This document shows, one piece after another, positions 1-5,489 of a stretch of DNA of 6,997 nt (positions are counted from its first letter, which is position 1; the number at the start of each line of letters is the position of its first letter). The notes below the pieces were generated by a model that ran no database searches, was not told the DNA's origin, and saw nothing but the letters and a program-made list of their open reading frames with translations. Origin of the DNA: Bacillota bacterium (GTDB taxonomy: Bacteria > Bacillota > Bacilli > Alicyclobacillales > SLC66); assembly GCA_021820825.1 (NCBI GenBank), contig JAKADD010000130.1, positions 1 through 6,997 on the forward strand, in the 5' to 3' direction. A program made the position numbers and the translations under genes.

Positions 1-28
1 ATTCTTGGCTCGCTTCCTTGCACTGCGC

Positions 29-50
29 GGGTCTTACCTGACCCCTTTTT
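29..50 (+). terminator. Possible short intrinsic terminator upstream of the SDR gene
   Basis: GGGTC (29-33) and GACCC (40-44) can form a 5-bp GC-rich stem with a 6-base loop (TTACCT), followed by C and five T (46-50). This resembles a small Rho-independent terminator on the + strand and would end transcription of a gene lying left of the window. The stem is short. One + frame from the left edge also stays open until a TGA at 50-52, so the hairpin could instead lie inside the end of an upstream gene. Confidence 0.4.
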
Positions 51-65
51 GAACAGGCTTTTATA

Positions 66-74
66 GAGAGGGTG
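66..74 (+). promoter_or_regulatory. Ribosome binding site of the SDR gene
   Basis: The purine run GAGAGGGTG ends nine bases before the ATG at 84. It is a good anti-Shine-Dalgarno match and supports that start codon. Confidence 0.7.
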
Positions 75-83
75 TGAAGCCGA

Positions 84-932
84 ATGTTTCAACACGATTT
101 ACTGGCGGGCAAGGTGATCGTGATAACCGGCGGGGGAACAGGCCTCGGCCGGGCGATCGGGGAACGCTGTCTGGAACTCGGCGCAAAGCTTGCGATCACC
201 AGCCGGCGCGATGATGTGTTGCGGGATGCTGCGGCGCAGATGTCGGCGTCTGGCGGCGAGGTGTTCTACACCGCCTGCGACGTGCGCGTTCCGGAACAGG
301 TCTCGGCCATGGTGGATGCGGTGATGGAGCGGTACGGGAAAATCGACATTCTCGTCAACAACGCAGCGGGCAATTTCGTGAGTCCTACGGAGAAACTGTC
401 CACCAGGGCGTTTGACGCTGTGGTGGGAATTGTGCTTCACGGCACTGTGAATTGTACGCTCGAAGTGGGGAAACGATGGATCGCGGCGGGAACAGGCGGC
501 ACGATGTTAAATATTGTGACTACCTACGCATCCTCTGGAGCCGGGTCCGGATACGTCGTTCCGTCCGCAATCGCCAAGTCGGGAGTGCTGACACTGACCC
601 GTTCACTGGCAGTGGAATGGGCCAAATACGGCATTCGCCAAGTGGCCATCGCTCCTGGCCTGTTTCCGACGGAGGGCGCCTGGTCGCGGTTGTTGCCGAC
701 TGCGGAACTGGCTGAACAAATTGTCGAGCGTGTGCCCATGCGCAGGGTTGGAGAGAAACAGGAATTATGCAACCTGGCCGCCTATCTTGTTTCCGATCAG
801 GCCGCCTATATCAATGGCGAAGTGGTCGTCATTGACGGCGGTGAGTGGTTGCGTGGAGCCGGTCAGTTCAACGATCTGGAAAGACTGACAGAAGCGGAAT
901 GGGCGGCGCTTTCCACTGTGCGCAAGCGCTGA
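84..932 (+). CDS. fadH: 2,4-dienoyl-CoA reductase-type short-chain dehydrogenase (SDR)
   Basis: Likely reduces 2,4-dienoyl-CoA with NADPH in the breakdown of polyunsaturated fatty acids, in the cytoplasm. The 282-residue protein is a complete Rossmann-fold SDR. The cofactor motif TGGGTGLG lies at residues 15-22, NNAAG at 92-96, and a PG loop near 190. It lacks the classical YxxxK: Lys165 is preceded at -4 by Ser161, and a Tyr lies further upstream (Y148). This is the arrangement of dienoyl-CoA reductases (DECR1 uses Asn, Tyr, Ser and Lys), and N97-F98 also match that family. The C-terminal part (GQFNDLERLTEAEW, about 260-273) resembles mitochondrial DECR1 rather than the shorter Bacillus FadH/YkuF. 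Oddities: H119 stands where the family usually has Asn (VLNG), and the Y148-K165 spacing is two residues longer than I recall for DECR1 and YkuF. A related enoyl-CoA or 3-ketoacyl reductase role cannot be excluded. The start is set by the RBS at 66-74. Confidence 0.85.
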   Translation: MFQHDLLAGKVIVITGGGTGLGRAIGERCLELGAKLAITSRRDDVLRDAAAQMSASGGEVFYTACDVRVPEQVSAMVDAVMERYGKIDILVNNAAGNFVSPTEKLSTRAFDAVVGIVLHGTVNCTLEVGKRWIAAGTGGTMLNIVTTYASSGAGSGYVVPSAIAKSGVLTLTRSLAVEWAKYGIRQVAIAPGLFPTEGAWSRLLPTAELAEQIVERVPMRRVGEKQELCNLAAYLVSDQAAYINGEVVVIDGGEWLRGAGQFNDLERLTEAEWAALSTVRKR

Positions 933-1029
933 TTCTCCTGCGACGGAGCGATGTGGGGCTGGCAATTTTCCGCCCGGAACGGTACATTAAATAAGGTGTC
1001 TTCATTGTAGATTGGGAATGGGAACTTTC

Positions 1030-1036
1030 GAGGGGG
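1030..1036 (+). promoter_or_regulatory. Ribosome binding site that fixes the TTG start of pepF
   Basis: GAGGGGG lies seven bases upstream of the TTG at 1044. This strong, well-spaced site is the main reason to accept the TTG start. No convincing sigma-A promoter is visible in the 111-base gap after the SDR gene, so pepF may be co-transcribed with it. Confidence 0.75.
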
Positions 1037-1043
1037 TTTTCTG

Positions 1044-2852
1044 TTGGGAAAATTGCTTGAACGATCAGAACTCGATGTCAGATACACCTGGTCGACAGAG
1101 ACCATATTTGCGTCTGACGAGCAGTTTGAAGAAGAATTGCAAGCCGTGAAGACTTTGGTTGAGCAGGATCCATTCGCCGCTGTTCGGGGGCGGCTTTGCG
1201 ACTCCGCCGATTACGTTTTGCAGTATTTTCGCAATGATCAGGCACACACAGAACGGCTTGGGAAACTGCAGATTTACGCGCACACAAAGGCGGATCAGGA
1301 TACACGATTGCCCGAGTATCAGGCCATGATGAGCCGTGTGCAGAGTGTGTCCGCCGAGTATGCGGAAAAGGCGAGTTTTTTTGAACCGGAACTCCTGTCG
1401 CTGCCTGAAGATCTTCTCAATACATACCTGCAGGACAACGCTCTGGCGGAGCAGCGGCAAATGCTCGACAACATCGTGCGCAATAAACCGCATGTGCTCT
1501 CTGCCGAAACAGAGGCGGTCATCGCCTCGTTGGGCGATGTCCTGCATGGCGCTGGTCAAACCTTTTCGCAGCTTACAAACGCTGACTTCAATCATGGATC
1601 GTTTACCGTCGACGGCACAGAATATGTGGTGACAGACGGGCGGCTGGGACTATTGCTGCGAGATCCGTCGAGAACGGTCCGGCAACTCGCCTATGAGCGT
1701 CTTTACGACACCTATCTGGGTCACAAAAATGCGATTGCGGCGCTCTACGCCAACAGTGTCAAGACCGATATCCGGCTGGCCCGCGCGCGCCGTTTTGAGA
1801 CGGCAAGGGATATGGCCCTATTTGAAAACAACATCCCCACCTCTGTCTATGACGCGCTCGTAACGGGGGTGCGCCAGAATGCCTTCCATCTGCATCGCTA
1901 CTTTGAACTGCGGCGCCGACATCTCGGGCTGGAGCGCGTTCGGCTGTACGACAAGTACGTTCCTTTGGCGGAAGCGCAGTTGGACGAGTATGTGTATGAG
2001 GATGGATTCAACCTTGTCAAAGAAGGGCTTGCCCACCTGGGCGATGAGTACGGCAGCATACTGGACCGCGCCCGCGAAGAGCGCTGGATCGATGTGTACG
2101 AGACTCCGGGGAAACGCAGCGGCGCCTATTCAACGGGCTTTTATGCAACCAGCCCTTATATCCTCCTGAACTATCAGGGGAATTACAATAGCGTCTCGAC
2201 GCTCGCACATGAATTGGGACACAGTGTGCACACGTATCTGGCGGGACGCTCGCAGTTGCCCCAGTACTCGGGATACTCCATTTTTCTCGCTGAAATTGCG
2301 AGCACAGTGAACGAAACCCTGCTTGTGAATCATCTGCTTGACATCACGAAAGACCCCCTGGCGCGTGCGACTCTGATCAATCAGCAACTGGACAGTCTGA
2401 CAGGCACCATTTTCAGGCAGACGATGTTTGCGGATTTTGAATGGCAAACGCATCGGGAGGTCGAGGAGGGACGCGCGCTTACACACGATTCCCTGAGCGA
2501 ACTGTACGCAGGGTTGAATCGCATCTATCAGGGCGAGGCGTATGAAGAGGATGAGCGTTCCGCGGCAGAATGGTCGCGCATCCCCCATTTTTACCACGCG
2601 TATTATGTGTTTCAGTACGCGACGGGCATGAGCGCCGCCCTGGTCTTTGCGGATCGCATCCGCAAGGAGGGTGCGGCGGCAACCGACCGCTATCTGGGTT
2701 TTCTGCGCGCTGGTTCAAATGACTACCCGCTTGAAGTCTTGCGCAAAGCGGGGCTTGACATGACAAGTCCGGATGTGGTCACACAGGCTCTCGCGATCTA
2801 TGGGGAACTTGTGGCGGAACTGGAACGGCTGTTGGCAGAGATATCAGGATAG
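1044..2852 (+). CDS. pepF: Oligoendopeptidase F, M3B zinc metallopeptidase
   Basis: Cytoplasmic zinc endopeptidase that cuts short peptides (in characterised PepF enzymes roughly 7 to 17 residues), serving peptide recycling and nutrition. The 602-residue length matches the family's usual size of about 600. The zinc motif is H389-E390-L391-G392-H393, with the third ligand expected at E417 in LAEIAST and NETLL just after it. The substrate-binding tyrosine region characteristic of M3 enzymes is seen as PHFYHAYYVFQYATG (514-528). The N-terminal third is the helical M3 N-domain, and the catalytic domain occupies roughly residues 200-590. No signal peptide or membrane segment is seen. Translation starts with TTG, justified by the GAGGGGG at 1030-1036. 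The gene converges with the XRE regulator, with an inverted-repeat-rich gap between them. Family assignment is secure; the exact substrate range is inferred from the family. Confidence 0.95.
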   Translation: MGKLLERSELDVRYTWSTETIFASDEQFEEELQAVKTLVEQDPFAAVRGRLCDSADYVLQYFRNDQAHTERLGKLQIYAHTKADQDTRLPEYQAMMSRVQSVSAEYAEKASFFEPELLSLPEDLLNTYLQDNALAEQRQMLDNIVRNKPHVLSAETEAVIASLGDVLHGAGQTFSQLTNADFNHGSFTVDGTEYVVTDGRLGLLLRDPSRTVRQLAYERLYDTYLGHKNAIAALYANSVKTDIRLARARRFETARDMALFENNIPTSVYDALVTGVRQNAFHLHRYFELRRRHLGLERVRLYDKYVPLAEAQLDEYVYEDGFNLVKEGLAHLGDEYGSILDRAREERWIDVYETPGKRSGAYSTGFYATSPYILLNYQGNYNSVSTLAHELGHSVHTYLAGRSQLPQYSGYSIFLAEIASTVNETLLVNHLLDITKDPLARATLINQQLDSLTGTIFRQTMFADFEWQTHREVEEGRALTHDSLSELYAGLNRIYQGEAYEEDERSAAEWSRIPHFYHAYYVFQYATGMSAALVFADRIRKEGAAATDRYLGFLRAGSNDYPLEVLRKAGLDMTSPDVVTQALAIYGELVAELERLLAEISG

Positions 2853-2863
2853 ATCTCCATGCC

Positions 2864-2887
2864 TGAGTTTTGCGAAGCAAAATCTCA
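2864..2887. other. Small hairpin just after pepF
   Basis: TGAGTTTTGC and GCAAAATCTCA pair around a GAA loop with a single bulged T, starting 12 bases after the pepF stop. There is no T-tract on either strand immediately after it, so it is not a typical intrinsic terminator. It could protect the pepF transcript end or help end transcription. Confidence 0.4.
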
Positions 2888-2915
2888 ACGCTTGCGCAGC
2901 ACCATCAGCAGGATG

Positions 2916-2934
2916 AAAAACCCGCTTGGCCGGG
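2916..2934 (-). terminator. Candidate intrinsic terminator of the XRE gene (- strand)
   Basis: Read on the - strand, CCCG, loop GCCAAG, then CGGG is followed directly by five T (2920-2916). The 4-bp stem is short, but the T-tract is in the right place. The bases at 2929-2934 are shared with the foot of the large inverted repeat at 2929-3003, so the two stems exclude each other. The larger hairpin, eight bases before the same T-tract, may be the real terminator stem. Confidence 0.5.
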
Positions 2935-3003
2935 ATCGTATGCTGTGCCGAGGCGAGTTCGGCGCAGCCGTGTTTGAGAAGCGGCACAGCATACGATCTC
3001 GGC
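2929..3003. repeat. Long inverted repeat in the convergent pepF/XRE gap
   Basis: Left arm 2929-2950 and right arm 2982-3003 are 22-base inverted copies with a single difference that still allows a G-U pair in RNA. The inner 17 bases (2934-2950 and 2982-2998) are perfect. The loop is 31 bases. Inside the loop, CGGCGCAGC (2960-2968) is a near copy of the start of the right arm, CGGCACAGC (2982-2990), so the left arm can pair with either. Location between two gene ends suggests a bidirectional terminator or a dispersed palindromic repeat. I see no coding gene in this gap. Confidence 0.8.
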
Positions 3004-3039
3004 GGGCAGGGAAGGCATTTTTCGGGAAAGCAACTCTGG

Positions 3040-3573
3040 TCATGACTCGGAGGAGTCGCGCGGAGCGCGGGTCTCCTCCAGGCTTGCCTGATGAATAAAT
3101 TCACTCACCAGTTGCAGAACCTGTTCCGAGGAATGTCGGCTGGCGTGCAGTTTCTGCGCAAACACGAGATATTCCTGCGCCTCTTCCTGAAGCATGAAAG
3201 CGATGGTGTCCGGCCGCAGAGTGCGACTCCACTGGCTGAGCGCCTGCGCGAACTGCGCATCTTCGTCGTTGTTCTGTTGTGAACGGTTCCTTGTGCGCGG
3301 TGGAACGGGATACAAGAACTGTTCTGCCGCTGCGTCTGTCTGGTCGTCCGCATGGTCGTCCGACTGATCGAGAAAGAAGTAGATGGAGACGGGAAACGCT
3401 TCAGCCAAATCATAGATCAGGTCGACCGACGGGCTCTTGCGTCGCCCTTTTTCCAGCGCTGACAGGTGACTGACCGACAGTCCTGAACGTTTGCTCAGTT
3501 CTTCCAGAGACCAACCCTGCAGTTTGCGCAATTGCCGTAGTTTTGTTCCGTTAAAGCGGCTGGCGTGTTCCAT
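3040..3573 (-). CDS. XRE-family helix-turn-helix transcriptional regulator
   Basis: A 177-residue DNA-binding protein. Residues about 12-68 form an HTH_3/Cro-C1 domain; the helix-turn-helix core is W21-SLEELSKRSGLSVSHLSALEKGRR, with the usual SGLS turn and LEKGRR after the recognition helix. An acidic, low-complexity linker follows (about 69-110); part of it, DDHADDQT, comes from a 10-base direct repeat at 3341-3350 and 3353-3362. The C-terminal half (about 107-167) looks helical and may mediate oligomerisation or ligand sensing; I recognise no named domain in it. The ATG at 3573 has GAGGTGA just upstream. It reads in the same direction as proS but has its own likely promoter within a palindrome (3614-3641), suggesting autoregulation. 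Its target genes cannot be told from this window. Confidence 0.88.
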   Translation of the reverse strand: MEHASRFNGTKLRQLRKLQGWSLEELSKRSGLSVSHLSALEKGRRKSPSVDLIYDLAEAFPVSIYFFLDQSDDHADDQTDAAAEQFLYPVPPRTRNRSQQNNDEDAQFAQALSQWSRTLRPDTIAFMLQEEAQEYLVFAQKLHASRHSSEQVLQLVSEFIHQASLEETRAPRDSSES

Positions 3574-3576
3574 GGT

Positions 3577-3583
3577 TCACCTC
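3577..3583 (-). promoter_or_regulatory. Ribosome binding site of the XRE gene
   Basis: On the - strand GAGGTGA precedes the ATG at 3573; the GAGG core is six bases away. It supports this start. Confidence 0.7.
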
Positions 3584-3601
3584 GGCATCCGATTCGCTGT
3601 A

Positions 3602-3614
3602 TGTACATTGTACA
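3602..3614. promoter_or_regulatory. Small palindrome over the XRE -10 element
   Basis: TGTAC and GTACA flank a three-base centre (ATT). It abuts the larger palindrome at 3614-3641 and covers the predicted -10, so it could be a second binding site for the same dimeric repressor. Confidence 0.45.
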
Positions 3615-3636
3615 AGGCTTTACACATTTGTGTAAA
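3607..3636 (-). promoter_or_regulatory. Predicted sigma-A promoter of the XRE gene
   Basis: On the - strand, TTTACA (3636-3631) and TACAAT (3612-3607) are separated by 18 bases and each differ from the consensus hexamers by one base. Transcription would begin near 3600, leaving a leader of about 27 bases. The -35 and spacer lie inside the palindrome at 3614-3641, and the -10 lies in the smaller one at 3602-3614. Confidence 0.6.
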
Positions 3637-3641
3637 GCCTT
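3614..3641. promoter_or_regulatory. Perfect 28-bp palindrome, likely XRE autoregulatory operator
   Basis: AAGGCTTTACACA (3614-3626), centre TT, then its exact inverse complement TGTGTAAAGCCTT (3629-3641). It overlaps the -35 and spacer of the predicted XRE promoter, about 40-70 bases upstream of the start codon. Dimeric XRE repressors commonly bind such sites over their own promoters. No T-tract adjoins it on the - strand, so a terminator for proS is less likely. Confidence 0.6.
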
Positions 3642-3684
3642 CGTGCGATTGGATTGAGTGAGGGGTCATTTTCAACGCATGCGC

Positions 3685-3710
3685 TGGCTCTGGCATGTTG
3701 GCCAGAGCCA
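3685..3710. repeat. 10-bp perfect inverted repeat downstream of proS
   Basis: TGGCTCTGGC (3685-3694) and GCCAGAGCCA (3701-3710) form a perfect GC-rich stem with a 6-base loop. It lies in the 165-base gap between proS and the XRE promoter, about 97 bases past the proS stop. Neither strand has a T-tract next to it, so it may be a factor-dependent terminator or an RNA-stabilising hairpin. I see nothing else definite in the gap. Confidence 0.55.
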
Positions 3711-3806
3711 AGCGGCGCGCTCATGGACGGACGGTTGGCGGGTGTCTGCGCGCTGGATCTACGGGTGATCGCGGCAGCGCGTCTCGCTTGGGCCTAAGCC
3801 TGGGCC

Positions 3807-5255
3807 CTAATAGGAACGGGCAAACCACACGGTATGCTCCGCCGGTTGTCCACAGGTTACACAGACGTCGATGTGCGACGGCGGAGTAAAAGGAATGTTG
3901 CGGCTGGTGGCGCCTGTTTCCTCCTTGATCTGCTCTTCGCACTCTCTGCGCCCGCACCATCCGGCAAGCGCAAAACCCTTTTCTGTGCGCACAATTTCGT
4001 GCAGTTCGGCAATATTTTCCGCGATGCGTGAATGGTCATGCTGGAACTGCTGCGCCCGCGTGAACATGGATTGCTGGATTTCCTCTAACAGCGCAGGAAC
4101 GCGGTTTGCGATCTCGGCCAGAGGAACCGTTTCCTTCTCGCCGGTATCGCGTCTGACGAGCACGGCCTGATCGGCGTCCAGGTCGCGCGGGCCCAATTCG
4201 AGACGCACAGGAACCCCTCTCATTTCATATTCGTTGAACTTCCATCCAGGGCTCTGGTCTTCGCTGGCGTCCATCCGAACGCGAATGCCGCCTTTGTTCA
4301 ATACGGACAGCACATGTTCCGCAGCGGGCAAAACTCTGTCGCGCGTTTTTTGCGGACCGATCGGAACGATCATGACCTGTGTTGGAGCGATGCGAGGCGG
4401 CAGTTGCAGACCTCGGTCATCCCCGTGAACCATGATCAGCGCGCCCAGGATGCGAGTGCTCATGCCCCACGAAGTGGTGTGCACAAATTTGCGTTCGTTG
4501 TCGCGATCGAGAAACTTGATGTCAAATCCTTGCGCAAAATTGTCGCCCATGTAGTGGGATGTTCCCGCCTGAAGCGCCTTGCCGTCTTTCATCATGGCCT
4601 CAAGAGAATAGGTGGCGATCGCTCCCGGGAATTTCTCGGAAGCTGTCTTCTGGCCGCGTATCACGGGGATTGCCAGTTCGTTTTCGACGAAATCGGTGTA
4701 CACATCCAGCATCCGCATGGTTTCCTCACGGGCTTCCTGGCCTGTTGCGTGTGCGGTGTGTCCTTCCTGCCAGAGGAATTCACTGGTGCGCAGAAATGGC
4801 ATGGTGCGCTTTTCCCAGCGCACGACATTGGCCCACTGGTTTATCAGCACCGGAAGATCGCGATAGGACTGAATCCACTGACTGTACATGTACCCGATAA
4901 TGGTCTCTGAAGTAGGGCGAATCGCCAATCTTTCCTCAAGTTTCGTATCCCCGACCTCAGTCACCCAGGGCAACTCAGGGTTGAACCCTGCCACGTGTTC
5001 TTTTTCTTTCTCAAAAAAGCTCTCCGGAATGAACAGCGGAAAATAGGCGTTGCGATGTCCAGTGGCCTTGAAACGACGGTCGAGTTCGCGTTGGCACGCT
5101 TCCCAAAGTTCGTATCCGTCCGGTTTGAACACGATGCATCCGCGCACAGGGGAATAATCCATCAGATCAGCTTTCGTGATGGTATCCAGATACCAGCGCG
5201 AAAAGTCCTCGCTCTGCGGTGTAATTTCTTTCACAAAATCCTTTTCTCTCGCCAT
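3807..5255 (-). CDS. proS: Prolyl-tRNA synthetase, short archaeal/eukaryotic-type
   Basis: Class II synthetase that charges tRNA-Pro with proline in the cytoplasm; essential for translation. The start at 5255 gives 482 residues, typical of the short form also found in Thermus. Class II motif 1 is near residues 66-81, RPTSE at 113-117, the motif 2 arginine region R146-W-E...FLWQEGHTAH to about 169, and motif 3 TSWGMSTRILGALI at 261-274. The anticodon-binding domain follows from about 289. The C-terminal zinc domain has four cysteines (C434, C439, C465, C468), and the chain ends in Tyr, as in the Thermus enzyme. The large INS editing domain of long bacterial ProRS, normally between motifs 2 and 3, is absent. 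The frame is open further upstream to an ATG at 5375, but that ATG lies inside a palindrome, while AGGAGG sits five bases before 5255. No T-box leader is visible. Confidence 0.95.
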   Translation of the reverse strand: MAREKDFVKEITPQSEDFSRWYLDTITKADLMDYSPVRGCIVFKPDGYELWEACQRELDRRFKATGHRNAYFPLFIPESFFEKEKEHVAGFNPELPWVTEVGDTKLEERLAIRPTSETIIGYMYSQWIQSYRDLPVLINQWANVVRWEKRTMPFLRTSEFLWQEGHTAHATGQEAREETMRMLDVYTDFVENELAIPVIRGQKTASEKFPGAIATYSLEAMMKDGKALQAGTSHYMGDNFAQGFDIKFLDRDNERKFVHTTSWGMSTRILGALIMVHGDDRGLQLPPRIAPTQVMIVPIGPQKTRDRVLPAAEHVLSVLNKGGIRVRMDASEDQSPGWKFNEYEMRGVPVRLELGPRDLDADQAVLVRRDTGEKETVPLAEIANRVPALLEEIQQSMFTRAQQFQHDHSRIAENIAELHEIVRTEKGFALAGWCGRRECEEQIKEETGATSRNIPFTPPSHIDVCVTCGQPAEHTVWFARSY

Positions 5256-5260
5256 GCAAT

Positions 5261-5266
5261 CCTCCT
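5261..5266 (-). promoter_or_regulatory. Ribosome binding site that fixes the proS start
   Basis: A consensus AGGAGG on the - strand, followed by ATTGC and ATG at 5255. It is far better than anything before the upstream in-frame ATGs (5375, 5333, 5270) and fixes the start at MAREKDF. Confidence 0.85.
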
Positions 5267-5284
5267 GCATTTTCTGCCTGTTAC

Positions 5285-5412
5285 CTAGGGGAGCAGTGAT
5301 AATCCAAATTAGGGCAGGCGCATAACGGTACATATAGCGTCTGAATAAGGCCTCAGACGCTATATCTGGAATCACTGCGCCTGCATCGCGGACTTTATCA
5401 CTGCTCCCCTAG
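5285..5412. repeat. 128-bp three-tier nested palindrome in the proS leader (MITE-like or structured leader)
   Basis: Three perfect inverted-repeat pairs nest around one centre: outer 18 bases, 5285-5302 with 5395-5412; middle 9 bases, 5314-5322 with 5376-5384; inner 13 bases, 5332-5344 with 5353-5365, closing an 8-base loop. Both ends read CTAG, which could be the ends of the repeat or a 4-bp target duplication around repeats beginning GGGGAGCAGTGATAA. Near the right end ATCACTGC(G/T)CC occurs twice (5371-5381 and 5397-5407). No protein is encoded. It sits between the likely proS transcription start and the proS ribosome binding site, so the mRNA leader would fold into one long interrupted hairpin. 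It could be a miniature inverted-repeat element or a regulatory leader; it does not match a T-box. Confidence 0.85.
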
Positions 5413-5422
5413 CTTGATCTGC

Positions 5423-5428
5423 ATTATA
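5423..5428 (-). promoter_or_regulatory. Candidate -10 element of proS
   Basis: A perfect TATAAT on the - strand, 11 bases before the nested palindrome, would put the transcription start near 5416. No good -35 hexamer is found 16-18 bases upstream, so this rests on the -10 alone. Confidence 0.4.
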
Positions 5429-5489
5429 CACGAACACACCAGACGTTGCGCGGGTGAATGCTCGCCCGCTCGTCCAGTCATGCGCGGTC

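Noticed and set aside
1..52. 3' end of an upstream + strand gene stopping with TGA at 50-52
   Set aside because: One frame is open from the edge (ending ...LRGSYLTPF), but 16 codons are too few to recognise a product, and the terminator-like hairpin at 29-50 argues that the gene ended earlier.
906..929. GCGCTT/AAGCGC hairpin at the end of the SDR gene as a terminator
   Set aside because: It is inside the coding sequence, has a 12-base loop, and is not followed by T.
960..988. Sigma-A promoter for pepF (TGGCAA and TACATT)
   Set aside because: The -35 matches consensus at only three of six positions; not better than chance in this gap.
3790..3807. GGGCC/GGCCC hairpin next to the proS stop as a terminator
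   Set aside because: Only five base pairs, and an A/G-rich sequence rather than T follows on the - strand.
4314..4910. 198-codon open frame on the + strand inside proS
   Set aside because: It lies wholly antisense to well-conserved ProRS motifs, its translation resembles no family, and it has no clear ribosome binding site. It is a by-product of proS codon usage.
5256..5375. 40-residue N-terminal extension of ProS starting at 5375
   Set aside because: The ATG lies inside the nested palindrome, the extension has no homology to ProRS, and a consensus AGGAGG points to the start at 5255.
5256..5412. T-box riboswitch upstream of proS
   Set aside because: The AGGGTGG-type antiterminator sequence and a terminator with a U-run are both missing on the - strand.
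5450..5469. GCGGG/CCCGC hairpin after the SGNH gene as a terminator
   Set aside because: The stem is imperfect and no T-tract follows on the - strand; too weak to call.
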